Below are positions 17,654 to 26,537 of a DNA stretch of 64,000 bases, piece after piece. Origin of the DNA: Akkermansiaceae bacterium (GTDB lineage Bacteria > Verrucomicrobiota > Verrucomicrobiia > Verrucomicrobiales > DEV007). The DNA is taken from assembly GCA_024233005.1 (NCBI GenBank), contig JACKQE010000001.1, forward strand, positions 248,001 through 312,000. Direction: 5' to 3'. Numbering within the stretch: position 1 is the first letter of the stretch; each line of letters opens with the position of its first letter. The position numbers were made by a program, and so were the translations under genes. Under the pieces are notes generated by a model, which ran no database searches, had not been told where the DNA came from, and saw nothing but the letters and a program-made list of their open reading frames with translations.

Positions 17654-19509
17654 AGAGGCTGACCACAGTTTCAGGTGCTCTTGGATTGAGATTCCTCCCT
17701 CCTAATCGGGCGCCACGCCATTGGCGGGAGCAGTCGACTATGACTGGGTGGCCATTGATCCTAATGTGGGGGCTGTCCATGATTTGTTGCATGGGTGGAG
17801 TGGGGAAAGCGCTGCAAGCCAGTGATCATACCGATCTCCTCCCGCATCCGGAGCGGCAGGCGATCCAGATCATGGTGGGCTCCCAACCTGTCGCCGCGAC
17901 TTTTTCGCTTCTGGCACAAGTGAAGAGCCAGTCTACCGGCGATGACATCCGGGTCATGCCGGACGGCACCCGCAAAAAACGCTGTCCGGCCTGCGGTGAA
18001 TATCACATTGATGTGCCACCGGACGCGCCCCAGCCTGCAACGCCTCTGCCAATCATGACCCCACCGGTCACTCCCTTGCCGCCTCTTCAAGATGGACCGG
18101 CCTTGGATGCTGGCGTCGGGATGGTTACGGGGACCGACGAGAGTTCCAAACTCCCGGTCGAGTCGGATGATATCGCCGCAACTGTCGTCAATGCCGTGGC
18201 CACGGCTTTGGTCACAGGGATGACCGCCTTGGGAGCCGGCCTGATGATGATCGGCCTGGGAGTGACTCCCCGGGAGGTAGTGGAGGGAGTGCAGGAGCTT
18301 TTTACCAGCCCCCCGCCGCAACCTTCCCCCGAGGCAGCGCCACCCCCGTGCGATGAGGAATTTGAGAGATGGAAGCAAGATTTTGCCAGCAGAGGCTGGA
18401 GGTATTCAGAAAGAGACGGGGTGGCAGAATTTGAGCCGGTCGAAGGCGCCACGAATGAATCCGGATGGATCTATTCCCAAAAGGAGGGAGCATTTAAGCC
18501 ACCCGAGGAAGGGGTGCCGCAACCAGATCTCTCCAACTCTGATACGGCTTATCGCGAGGAGGTCCGGCTTCTGCAGGAAGATTTGGAACGTCAACGGGAC
18601 TTCTTGGATCGGGAGCGAGAGCGACTCCGGCACTACGAGCAGGCGGGTCTCGCGGAGTTGGTGCCCGGCTCCCGTGAGCGGATCCGGGAATATGAAAAAC
18701 TCACCCAATTGAACCAGCGTGAATTGGACCGCCTTGGGGAGGATCGCCCGGTGCATACGGTTGAGGAGAACCAGAATCTCGCGGCGGAGACCGGCGAGCG
18801 TCTTCGCACGAAGGAAACCTTCCGCCAATTGAACGAAAGTGAGGCCCGTAGTGATGAGATCCAGAAGCGTTTGGAGATCGATGCAGCTCGCGAGGCCTCG
18901 ACCCGGGAGGCGGAAGCGCTCGTCTCACAGAATCTGCCCCGTTTGGAGGAGCGCATGAAGGCGATTCTGGATGAGAAAACGAAGGAAGGTTACTTCGTCC
19001 GCAATTCCAATCTGCCTAAGAAAGCCTGGAACAACACGCTCGGGCGGGCGGTCGAATGGGCGGGCGGTTGGAAAGGCGGGCAATGCGGAGAATACGGGCA
19101 ATGGGGGATGGACTGGTCCAAGGATGCGGTCCATGAGTTGTTCGGACAGGATGCGGTGGTGACGGATATTGCGGCATCAAACAATCCATTTCTGGGTCAC
19201 CGCGCCACGAAAGTGATTCTGCCGGATGGCCAGAGGCTGGTGCTGGATTACTGGGAATCGATGCCCTCAGGCAGTCCGAAAATTTACCAGGAGGACCAAT
19301 GGATCGAGCAGTGGAACCAAAAATTGATGGGCAATATCCTGGGTAGGGTGGAGGTAGACCGCCATCCCGATGAATTGTTGCTGAAGAGCCAGATTGAAAA
19401 CTTTGGAGAGGAAGCGGGGGTGCAGAAATTCCGTTCCTATTTTGCCAACCGTGGGCGGGCCGGGCATGCCGAGACGCTCATCCGAAGCTGGGGGAAAAAT
19501 CCATGGTGA
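17650..19509 (+). CDS. Large coiled-coil protein with candidate C-terminal papain/transglutaminase-like domain
   Basis: 619 aa. Hydrophobic stretch at 34-52 (possible signal or anchor; M31 is an alternative start), a half zinc ribbon CPAC at 112-115, Pro-rich linkers, a long Gly/Ala-rich hydrophobic segment (about 176-205), a tryptophan-rich patch (236-275), and a strongly charged coiled coil (about 298-448). The last 170 residues contain GGQCGEYGQWG (C479), GHRATKV (H517) and LVLDYW (D533), the order and spacing of a Cys-His-Asp catalytic triad in papain- or transglutaminase-like folds. Family not recognised. Overlaps its neighbours by 4 and 7 bases, so it is part of the same operon. Confidence 0.75.
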   Translation: MKRLTTVSGALGLRFLPPNRAPRHWREQSTMTGWPLILMWGLSMICCMGGVGKALQASDHTDLLPHPERQAIQIMVGSQPVAATFSLLAQVKSQSTGDDIRVMPDGTRKKRCPACGEYHIDVPPDAPQPATPLPIMTPPVTPLPPLQDGPALDAGVGMVTGTDESSKLPVESDDIAATVVNAVATALVTGMTALGAGLMMIGLGVTPREVVEGVQELFTSPPPQPSPEAAPPPCDEEFERWKQDFASRGWRYSERDGVAEFEPVEGATNESGWIYSQKEGAFKPPEEGVPQPDLSNSDTAYREEVRLLQEDLERQRDFLDRERERLRHYEQAGLAELVPGSRERIREYEKLTQLNQRELDRLGEDRPVHTVEENQNLAAETGERLRTKETFRQLNESEARSDEIQKRLEIDAAREASTREAEALVSQNLPRLEERMKAILDEKTKEGYFVRNSNLPKKAWNNTLGRAVEWAGGWKGGQCGEYGQWGMDWSKDAVHELFGQDAVVTDIAASNNPFLGHRATKVILPDGQRLVLDYWESMPSGSPKIYQEDQWIEQWNQKLMGNILGRVEVDRHPDELLLKSQIENFGEEAGVQKFRSYFANRGRAGHAETLIRSWGKNPW

Positions 19510-19901
19510 CCACCCCCATACCTCATCCCGATCAGGTTCGCCTTGAAAAGAAAGCCGCCGGCATTCTGGCCACGAAGCCTGACCCTGCTGAAAGAGTGGA
19601 AACGGTCTTTGGGCCAATGGAGGATTGGGTTTTCGAAATCGGGGAGGACTGGAAACTGCTGCTAATTCCTTTCGCAAGCCGGTGGTGGTATTTCGACCGG
19701 ATTCATGACGACTGGCAGGACACCGGCCACGGGACTGATGAAGTGATTTTCCTGGTAAAGGATGGCTTGTTGCAGGCCGTGCCAGTTTCATCATCCGAAC
19801 CCTCTTCTCCGAAGGGACCGCATTTCTGCACCCAGTGCGGCGCGTCTGTTCAGGAAGGGGATCGGTATTGCCGGGGGTGTGGCATGGCGCTTCGTGCCTG
19901 A
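19503..19901 (+). CDS. Small soluble protein with C-terminal zinc ribbon
   Basis: 132 aa with no membrane helix. The first 95 residues are aromatic-rich and beta-like ('WVFEIGEDWKLLLIPFAS', 'RWWYFDRIHDDWQDTG'); the end is a zinc ribbon of the same kind as in the upstream genes (CTQCGASVQEGDRYCRGCG). It overlaps the coiled-coil gene by 7 bases, the closest coupling in the run. If the upstream protein is a peptidase or toxin this could be its partner or immunity factor, but nothing in the sequence proves that. It appears to be the last gene of the zinc-ribbon run. Confidence 0.75.
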   Translation: MVTTPIPHPDQVRLEKKAAGILATKPDPAERVETVFGPMEDWVFEIGEDWKLLLIPFASRWWYFDRIHDDWQDTGHGTDEVIFLVKDGLLQAVPVSSSEPSSPKGPHFCTQCGASVQEGDRYCRGCGMALRA

Positions 19902-20091
19902 GCCGACAAAACTTGCCGACTCACCATCAGGCCTTGCCCTAGCTGGTGAGACAGCCAGCCTTTCCCAAGGAAACGTCAGGAGTCCTTCAGCAGAGTCGGA
20001 GACGGCTCTCTCCCGTCTGCTCTCAGCGCAGCGGTATCCCTGCGGAAACGCGTCCCTTGTCGGAACGGGTCGTTCCTTTCAGGATGCGAGC
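19902..20091. other. Intergenic stretch with two hairpins
   Basis: The 190 bases between the zinc-ribbon run and the hydrolase gene contain CTCACC at 19920-19925 pairing with GGTGAG at 19945-19950, and a GACGG/CCGTC stem around 20004-20020. Neither is followed by a T-tract, so they are weak terminator candidates. The spacing suggests that the hydrolase is transcribed separately from the upstream operon. Confidence 0.3.
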
Positions 20092-22479
20092 ATGCGCACT
20101 GTGATGATTGTCGTTGGTTTTTGCTGGGGTCTGGGCCTGCTTCGGGGGGCGGAGTCGGCGCAGTCCCCCGGGGACAGGGCGCCATGGCCGGTTCTGCGGA
20201 CGGCCTCCGTTTCCGACCCTTTGCCGGGCACATCGCCCTTGGCGGGGTCCCGGGATTTTGCAGAACTCATGATTCAGGCTGCGGACGCGTTGTTGCTGAA
20301 GCAGATTGATCAGTCATTGGCCAGACGTTCGACCCTGTGGCAGAGGGACCTTTCCTCTTGGGAAGCTTACCGCCGATCCGTCGCTCCCAACCGGGAAAGG
20401 TTTGCCAAGCAGACCGGAGTCTCAAAGGATCCCCGGGTTGCTGGCGCCGGATTTGAATACGTCTCCCCGGTCGCTGGCGTGCCGCTGGTGAACTACGATC
20501 AAGGCAGCCTGTGGTGGGTTCGTTGGGAGGCTTTCGGCAAGGTCCACGGGGAAGGGTTTCTTCTGGAACCCAACAATTACCAAGGGGTGAATCTGATTGC
20601 GCTCTCCGATGCGGATCACACCGCCGACCAATTGGCGCGTGATTTTGCCAATCCTGAAAGCCAGGAATCAGGTTTCGCACGGTGGTTCGGATCACTGGGA
20701 TGCCGCCTGCTGATTCCCATATTGGTCGACCGTTCCGAGAATGACTTTCATCTGTCCCAGCGGGAGTGGCTGCACCGGCCGGCGTTCGAGTTGGGGCGGA
20801 CCTTGGCAGGGTATGAGGTTCTAAAAGTTCTAGCGGCGCTCGATGAAATGGAGGCGGCTCATCCCGGATCACGAACCGGCATCCTTGGGTGGGGGGAGGG
20901 TGGACGGCTGGCCCTCTATGCTGGCGCGCTTGATGAGAGGCTCCAGTCTGTCTGTGTGGCCAGTTACTTCGGTTCCCGTCAAGAGGTATGGGATGAGCCT
21001 GCCGATCGTCAGGTGTCCGGTTTGTTGAGAGAATTTGGGGATGCGGAAATCGCCACTTTGATTCTGCCACGGACTTTGGTGATCAATCAGGGAATTTTCC
21101 CGGATGCGGGATACCGGCTTGGAGCGGACGGTCGGCCGGAGCGTCTCAAGGAACGTCAAGCGAAACCTGGAAAACCAGGGCGGCTCCATTCTGTCCCCCT
21201 TGCAGAGGCGCGGGCGGAGGTGGAGCGCCTGAGGGAACTTACCGCAGGATTGAAGCCCGAACCAACGGTGGTTTTTCAAACGTCTCCCCCGGATCGGGAG
21301 GTCTCCGGCGAGGCAGTGGCCGCTTGGCTCAGTGCCCTCGGGGTTTCTGCAGAGGCTCCTGTCCCCGCTCCCGGTGCCATGGCATCCCATCTCGACGAGA
21401 AGTCTCCCCAATGGTTTGGGCACCGCAGGGAAGTGCAAGTCTCTGAATTGGAGGGCCACAATCAATGGGCCTTGGAAGACTCGCGCCGACTGCGGGAGGA
21501 GTGGTTCAAGGCAATCCGGACGGACACATTGGCGAACTACCAAGCCGATATGGCGGTGCCGCGTCAGCGATTCCGCGAGGAGGTTGTTGGTGATTTGCGT
21601 TTGGACAAAGTTCCGCCGGCTCCGCAGTCCCGGCGCTATCAGGAAGGGGCCGGAGTGGTGAGCTACGAGGTTCGTCTTGAGGTCAGTCCTGGTTGGTTCA
21701 CCTATGGAATACTCACCCTTCCCGAAAAGCTGGATCTCTCCGGCAAGGAGAAACGTCCGGTCGTGGTTTGTCAGCATGGCCTTGAGGGGCGCCCTCAGGA
21801 CGTCATCGGAGAAGCTGGCTTCAAGGCCTATTCCGCGTTTGCAACCACGCTGGCTCAGCAGGGATTCGTGACTTTCGCTCCCCAGAATCCATACATCTTC
21901 AACGACCATTTCCGCACCCTGCAATTCAAGGCGCAGTCCCTCGGGGCCTCCCTTTTCTCCCTGATTGTGCCCCAGCATGAGCAGATTGTTTCCTGGCTCG
22001 GTTCCCTTCCATTTGTCGATGCCAAGCGCATCGGGTTTTACGGTCTTAGTTATGGAGGCAAAAGCGCCATGCGTCTGCCTGCCCTGGTGGAAGGCTACAG
22101 CCTTTCCATCTGCTCGGCCGACTTCAACGAATGGGTCTGGAAAAATGCGGCAACCGATCCCAGGTCATTGCGTTACAGTTACGCCAACAAAGGCGAGTAC
22201 GAGATCTTCGAGTGGGATTTGGGAAGCACCTTCAATTATGCGGAAATGGCTGCTTTGATCTGCCCGCGACCCTTCATGGTGGAACGGGGCCATTTCGATG
22301 GGGTTGCTCCTGATGAAATGGTGGCCTTCGAGTATGCCAAAGTGCGGCGTCTCTACCAGGCGCTGCTCGGCATCGGAGATCGGACGGAGATCGAATGGTT
22401 CGCGGGTCCCCACAAGATCAATGGGGTTGGAACCTTCCGGTTTTTGCGGCGGCACTTGGATTGGCCTGCTGCCCCTTGA
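20092..22479 (+). CDS. Exported protein with two alpha/beta-hydrolase domains (acetyl-xylan-esterase/dienelactone-hydrolase-like)
   Basis: 795 aa with a signal peptide (about 1-20). The first alpha/beta-hydrolase-like domain has G-W-G-E269-G-G at the nucleophile elbow, so the Ser is replaced by Glu and it is probably inactive. The second domain has the GLSYGG elbow with S653, and D736 (GHFDGVAPDE) and H774 (AGPHKING) as likely triad partners; an oxyanion-type CQHGLEG precedes it. Deacylation of plant or algal polysaccharides fits the sulfatase-rich setting but is inferred. ATG at 20092 starts the signal peptide and has AGGA 7 bases upstream; the frame stays open further upstream but is out of register with real genes there. 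Confidence 0.82.
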   Translation: MRTVMIVVGFCWGLGLLRGAESAQSPGDRAPWPVLRTASVSDPLPGTSPLAGSRDFAELMIQAADALLLKQIDQSLARRSTLWQRDLSSWEAYRRSVAPNRERFAKQTGVSKDPRVAGAGFEYVSPVAGVPLVNYDQGSLWWVRWEAFGKVHGEGFLLEPNNYQGVNLIALSDADHTADQLARDFANPESQESGFARWFGSLGCRLLIPILVDRSENDFHLSQREWLHRPAFELGRTLAGYEVLKVLAALDEMEAAHPGSRTGILGWGEGGRLALYAGALDERLQSVCVASYFGSRQEVWDEPADRQVSGLLREFGDAEIATLILPRTLVINQGIFPDAGYRLGADGRPERLKERQAKPGKPGRLHSVPLAEARAEVERLRELTAGLKPEPTVVFQTSPPDREVSGEAVAAWLSALGVSAEAPVPAPGAMASHLDEKSPQWFGHRREVQVSELEGHNQWALEDSRRLREEWFKAIRTDTLANYQADMAVPRQRFREEVVGDLRLDKVPPAPQSRRYQEGAGVVSYEVRLEVSPGWFTYGILTLPEKLDLSGKEKRPVVVCQHGLEGRPQDVIGEAGFKAYSAFATTLAQQGFVTFAPQNPYIFNDHFRTLQFKAQSLGASLFSLIVPQHEQIVSWLGSLPFVDAKRIGFYGLSYGGKSAMRLPALVEGYSLSICSADFNEWVWKNAATDPRSLRYSYANKGEYEIFEWDLGSTFNYAEMAALICPRPFMVERGHFDGVAPDEMVAFEYAKVRRLYQALLGIGDRTEIEWFAGPHKINGVGTFRFLRRHLDWPAAP

Positions 22480-22488
22480 TACCTGTTC

Positions 22489-23361
22489 TCAGGACCGTTT
22501 CGGCACCCACCGGGCGGGATCGAGACCATAATAGTGCTTTAACTCAGCATAGAGTGCGGGGCGTTCCTGTTGCAGTTCATGGGGGAATTCAAAGAATCCC
22601 TCGGTCGATACGGCAAAGAATTCCGCCGGGTTCTCGGCACCGTAGGGATCGAGCAGCGGAGCTTTCTGGCTCCGGTGGGATTCCCACGCGTCGACCTGAT
22701 CTAGGAAGTCCGCATATTCATCACTCCATACTCCGGCCCAATGAGAATAGTCTTCGCCGTCATCGAGAGGCGGGACTCCGTCAGCCCTGGAATCGGCCTG
22801 ATCCAGTTGGTGGGCGAACTCGTGGTAGGTCACATTGATGCCGTCATCCTCAGAGGCCGCGCCTCGCAGCACGTCCGACCAGGCCAGGACCACGGAACCG
22901 GATCCCCAGGATTCTCCGAGACGTTCCTCACGGCGGGCTTTGCGGTCTTTGGTCAGTTCAAAAACCCGTTTCCCGGAGTCCCGGTATGCATCCGGGTAGA
23001 CCAAAATTGTCTGGAGACGTGGGTAGAAGGTGGCCTGCCGCATCCCGAGAAGAAGCAGGCAGGCTTGGGCGGCAACCAGCAGTCGCATTTCAGGAGTCAC
23101 CTCGCGGAGATCCCCACAAGGTTCGAAGGTTTTCTCGGCAAGGAAAATTTGAATGTATTCGTGCAGCTTCTGACGAAGATCCGCCGGGAGATGCGGGTAG
23201 AGCGCATAGTCATTCTCCAGCCAACCCTGCCATTCCGCAGGGAAGGGCTGCGACGCGTGGCGTTGGCGGATCCGGCGACGCCACAAGGAGGGCCCCACGG
23301 CGGCGGCCAATCCCCCGAGAACCAGGAGCAGCAGGGCCGCGAGGATGGCGACTTCGAACAT
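22489..23361 (-). CDS. mtfA: MtfA-type zinc metallopeptidase (M90), membrane-anchored
   Basis: 290 aa. The zinc site is H180-E-F-A-H184 (HEFAHQLD) with a third ligand E247 in NPAEFFAVSTEGFFEFP, the layout of MtfA/YeeI peptidases. In E. coli MtfA regulates the glucose phosphotransferase system by binding Mlc. This protein adds an N-terminal membrane helix (about 6-22) followed by a basic stretch, which the E. coli protein lacks, so it probably acts at the inner face of the membrane. No Mlc or PTS genes are in the window. It ends 10 bases from the convergent hydrolase stop. Confidence 0.9.
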   Translation of the reverse strand: MFEVAILAALLLLVLGGLAAAVGPSLWRRRIRQRHASQPFPAEWQGWLENDYALYPHLPADLRQKLHEYIQIFLAEKTFEPCGDLREVTPEMRLLVAAQACLLLLGMRQATFYPRLQTILVYPDAYRDSGKRVFELTKDRKARREERLGESWGSGSVVLAWSDVLRGAASEDDGINVTYHEFAHQLDQADSRADGVPPLDDGEDYSHWAGVWSDEYADFLDQVDAWESHRSQKAPLLDPYGAENPAEFFAVSTEGFFEFPHELQQERPALYAELKHYYGLDPARWVPKRS

Positions 23362-23391
23362 GGGGCCTCTCTCCGCAGGCGCCTGCGAAAA

Positions 23392-24417
23392 TCAGTCGCC
23401 GAGCAGATTTCCCAGGCCTCCCAGGATGCTGCCTTCCCCCGTGGCTTTTCCGCCGGCGGAGGGGGCATTGGCGAGAATGCGATCGGCCAAGCGGGAAAAA
23501 GGCAGGCTTTGCAGATAGACGGTGCCATAGCCCTGAAGGGTGGCGAGAAAGAGACCCTCCCCTCCGAAAAACATCGATTTCAGATTGCCTGCCCGTTGGA
23601 TGTCATAGGTGATTCCCGGGCTGAAGGCGACGATGCAACCCGTGTCGACCCGGAGCTGCTCTCCCTTGAGTTCCTTTTTGATGACTGTTCCGCCCGCGTG
23701 AATGAAGGCCATGCCGTCCCCTTTGAGTTTCTGCAAGATGAAACCTTCCCCACCAAAGAAGCCGGCCCCAAGCCGTTTGTTGAACGCAATGGAAATCTGA
23801 GTGCCGAACGCCGCGCAGAGGAAGGCGTCTTTCTGACAGGTGATTTCGCCACCGATTTCTCCGAGGTTGATCGGGATGATTTTTCCCGGATAGGGGCCGG
23901 CAAAGGCGGCCCGCCGCTTGCCCTGGCCTCCCCGGTGGGTGAAGTGAGTCATGAAGAGGGACTCACCGGTCAGGGCGCGTTTGCCCACCGAGAGGAGCTT
24001 GCCCATGAAACCTTCATTCGGCTGGGATCCATCTCCCATCTTGGTTTCAAATTGGATGTCCTGCTCCAGATAGTTCATGGCTCCCGCCTCCGCGATGACC
24101 GTCTCACCGGGATCCAATTCCACCTCGATGATTTGGAGGTCGTCCCCGAAGATTTCATAATCCACTTGGTGGCATCGGGTTGGCATGGACTGAGCTCCAG
24201 TCTGCGGCACTGCGGGAGGAAGTCCGGGGGCGGGGGGCGCGCTCACCGAAGAAAACAGCTGTGGCAATGCCTGGCCGGCCGGTGTCCATGCCGGCATGCC
24301 GGCTGCCCAGACGGGAGTGGAAGTCTGGATGACGCCACTTTGAATGAGCATGGGAAGCTGATCTTCAGTGGTTTGGAGCTGTTGGCGGTTGGCGTCGGCG
24401 TAGTACCAAGGTTTCAT
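23392..24417 (-). CDS. GYF_2-AIM24 family protein
   Basis: 341 aa. The N-terminus is a GYF_2 domain (WYYADANRQQ...GVIQTSTPVWAAGMPAW, about 1-50), followed by a Pro/Ala linker and an AIM24 domain (about 90-341) with its repeated beta-strand pattern ('GETVIAEAGAMNYL', 'GGEGLFLATLQGYG'). Bacterial AIM24 proteins are trimeric, soluble and of unknown function; the yeast member is mitochondrial. GYF_2 domains often mark proteins tied to membranes or stress. It lies 30 bases before the MtfA gene, likely one transcript. Confidence 0.88.
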   Translation of the reverse strand: MKPWYYADANRQQLQTTEDQLPMLIQSGVIQTSTPVWAAGMPAWTPAGQALPQLFSSVSAPPAPGLPPAVPQTGAQSMPTRCHQVDYEIFGDDLQIIEVELDPGETVIAEAGAMNYLEQDIQFETKMGDGSQPNEGFMGKLLSVGKRALTGESLFMTHFTHRGGQGKRRAAFAGPYPGKIIPINLGEIGGEITCQKDAFLCAAFGTQISIAFNKRLGAGFFGGEGFILQKLKGDGMAFIHAGGTVIKKELKGEQLRVDTGCIVAFSPGITYDIQRAGNLKSMFFGGEGLFLATLQGYGTVYLQSLPFSRLADRILANAPSAGGKATGEGSILGGLGNLLGD

Positions 24418-24523
24418 AATTGATGGGTTTGGTTGGCTGAAGATAGCGATAAAAAGTCCTTAAAAGTAATGAACCCTGACCGGCAGTGCAAGCTGTAAGG
24501 GGCCTCAAAAATGGGGCCTGCCA

Positions 24524-25513
24524 TCATGGCACAGGGACTTCTGAGAGGATGGACTGGAGGCTTGTGGCGATCTGCCGTCTCCGGCCGGGCTCCTCCCCGG
24601 ACCAAGAGTTCTGTTCTTCATCCGCCAATGCCAGACGGTGGGCAAGCACTGGGATGAAAACACGTTTCACATCATCCGGAAAAACAGCGGGTTGGCCCTG
24701 GAGCAAAGCTGAAGCCTGGGCGGCACGGAGCAGGGATAAACTGCCCCGGGTCGACACCCCCTGACGCAGCTTGCGGTGGTGGCGGACGGCTTCGCACAAG
24801 GCCACGATATAGTGGCAGATGGTCTCGGCGACGGCGATATTCCGGGCGGCTTGCTGCCAGCCTCGAACTTCCTCCACAGTCGCCAATGGCTCCAGCGTGT
24901 TCACTTGATGGGTGCCCTGGAGGTGCTGCTGCAGAATGCGGCTCTGCATGGCGGGGGGCGGCAGGTGCATTTCTATGGAAATGAGGAAGCGGTCCAGTTG
25001 GGGCTCAGGAAGCGCAAAGGTGCCCGTCGAATAGAGGCTGTTCTGCGTGGCCACGACCATGAAAGGAGTAGCAAGGTGACGGGTTTCCCCATCCAACGAG
25101 ACCTGCCCTTCGTTCATGCATTCGAGCAGGGCGCTCTGCACCCTGGGACTCGTCCGGTTGATTTCATCCGCAAGCAGGAGGTGGGTGAAAACGGGCCCCT
25201 CCATGAATTCAAACCGGCCGGAGGCCTGATGGTACACGGAATAGCCCAGAATATCGGAGGGAAGAAGATCGGGAGTGAATTGAACCCGGCGGAAGCGCCC
25301 GTGGATGAGATGGGCGATGGCTTTGGCGAGTGAGGTTTTGCCAATCCCGGGTTCCCCCTGGATCAGGGCATGGCCTCCGGCGAGCAGAGAGATGATCAGC
25401 AGGGATGACGCTTCCTGTGAGCCCAGCACGACGTTTTCGAGGCGGTTCTGGATGAGATCAAGTTTGGATTTGATGACATTGGCGGGAGGGACCGCGAGCG
25501 GAGCAAGAGCCAT
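24524..25513 (-). CDS. MoxR-family AAA+ ATPase
   Basis: 329 aa, cytoplasmic. Walker A GEPGIGKT at 53-60, Walker B LLLADEIN at 112-119, sensor-1 ATQN at 155-158; the second half carries the helical lid. MoxR ATPases act as chaperones for metal insertion or complex assembly, usually next to von Willebrand factor A domain proteins; none is present here. ATG at 25513, 19 bases after the upstream stop, was chosen; a longer frame exists but would overlap the roadblock-like gene by 68 bases. Last gene of a three-gene minus-strand set with the ParA-like and roadblock-like genes. Confidence 0.88.
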   Translation of the reverse strand: MALAPLAVPPANVIKSKLDLIQNRLENVVLGSQEASSLLIISLLAGGHALIQGEPGIGKTSLAKAIAHLIHGRFRRVQFTPDLLPSDILGYSVYHQASGRFEFMEGPVFTHLLLADEINRTSPRVQSALLECMNEGQVSLDGETRHLATPFMVVATQNSLYSTGTFALPEPQLDRFLISIEMHLPPPAMQSRILQQHLQGTHQVNTLEPLATVEEVRGWQQAARNIAVAETICHYIVALCEAVRHHRKLRQGVSTRGSLSLLRAAQASALLQGQPAVFPDDVKRVFIPVLAHRLALADEEQNSWSGEEPGRRRQIATSLQSILSEVPVP

Positions 25514-25532
25514 GGGGAGCGGGTCGGAAATG

Positions 25533-26537
25533 TTACTCGGTCCGGCCGCCCAGAGTGGAGCGCAAAGCCGAGCGGAACCGATCGAGAAGGAAGGGATCAA
25601 TGGGGTGGGGAACCCGCACGGCGAGAAAAACCCAACTCGTTTCGTCTTGTGGTCGCGCGAGGATGGGTATCAGACAGAGCCATTCCGAGTGGGTCGGGAA
25701 ATGCATCGCGGTGTCGTGATCGAGACCCAGGGGACGTCCCCAGCGACGCATGGAACGGGTCATCTGGGTCACGGATTGCACGAACTCCCGGTTGGTGGCT
25801 GGGTCATCAGCCAGTGCCTGCGGAAAGGAGAGCGGATGACCATCCCGATCGAGCAGCGCCAGAAGGGTCCCTTCGGTGTGTTGGATGACGAGTTTCTCGA
25901 AATCCGCCATTCGGTCGGTCAGTTTGGCATCAGGACCGGTCTCTGGAATGGCCGAAAAGGTGAATCCTGGTGAGGTGTCCGGCTCGGTTGAATCAGGAGG
26001 CGCGGCGGATTCTTCTTCCGTTGCCGCTTCCTGTTCCATGAACAGAGGGGTCTCCATTTCGGGAAGGGTCGGCGCGGATTCCGCTTGTCCGCTGTCTTCC
26101 GAGTTCGCAAGCGATTCCACCTGCGGAGCCTCCGGGGCAGCCTCCAAGCCGGGCGGCAGGGAGTCCAAGGCTTCGGTTTCTGTGGGGATGCGTCGCTTCA
26201 ACAGCCCCCCTTCATCCGCCCAGGTCCGCACAGCAGTCAGGGTGGCAGCCACGCGCAGTGACTGGGCCAGTGAGAACGGAGGTGGCTCCGGGAGCTCCTC
26301 GCAGGCATCCTCGTCCTCCTCGGAGGGCAAGGCGCCAACACCAAACCTCTCCAAGGGTTCCATCCAAGGCTGAGATTCAGGTTCATTCGTAGTCCCGGGT
26401 CCATCAGGGGCGGGGGAAGCTTCCAGGCTCCCGGGCTCTGTTGCCTGCTGGGCAGCAGCGTGCGGCACCGGTTCGCCCAGTGAGGAGAGCAGACGGGCGA
26501 CCTCGTCGCGGTCAATCCATGAGGCGGGTGAATTCAT
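25533..26537 (-). CDS. Acidic linker protein with possible roadblock/LC7-like C-terminal domain
   Basis: 334 aa. Residues 1-25 form a short helix, 26-215 are a low-complexity Glu/Pro/Ser-rich linker, and 220-334 form a compact alpha/beta domain (HTEGTLLALLDRDGHPLSF, RRWGRPLGLDHDTAM, WLCLIPILARP, WVFLAVRVP) with the strand-helix pattern of roadblock/LC7 (MglB-like) domains. Roadblock proteins are dimeric partners of small GTPases or scaffolds. The start overlaps the end of the ParA-like gene by 26 bases, indicating coupled translation. Domain assignment is by pattern only. Confidence 0.7.
   Translation of the reverse strand: MNSPASWIDRDEVARLLSSLGEPVPHAAAQQATEPGSLEASPAPDGPGTTNEPESQPWMEPLERFGVGALPSEEDEDACEELPEPPPFSLAQSLRVAATLTAVRTWADEGGLLKRRIPTETEALDSLPPGLEAAPEAPQVESLANSEDSGQAESAPTLPEMETPLFMEQEAATEEESAAPPDSTEPDTSPGFTFSAIPETGPDAKLTDRMADFEKLVIQHTEGTLLALLDRDGHPLSFPQALADDPATNREFVQSVTQMTRSMRRWGRPLGLDHDTAMHFPTHSEWLCLIPILARPQDETSWVFLAVRVPHPIDPFLLDRFRSALRSTLGGRTE

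Noticed and set aside
22741..24423. Long plus-strand open frame opposite the MtfA and AIM24 genes
   Set aside because: It spans two recognisable genes on the other strand, has no family motif, and reflects the high GC content that leaves antisense frames open.
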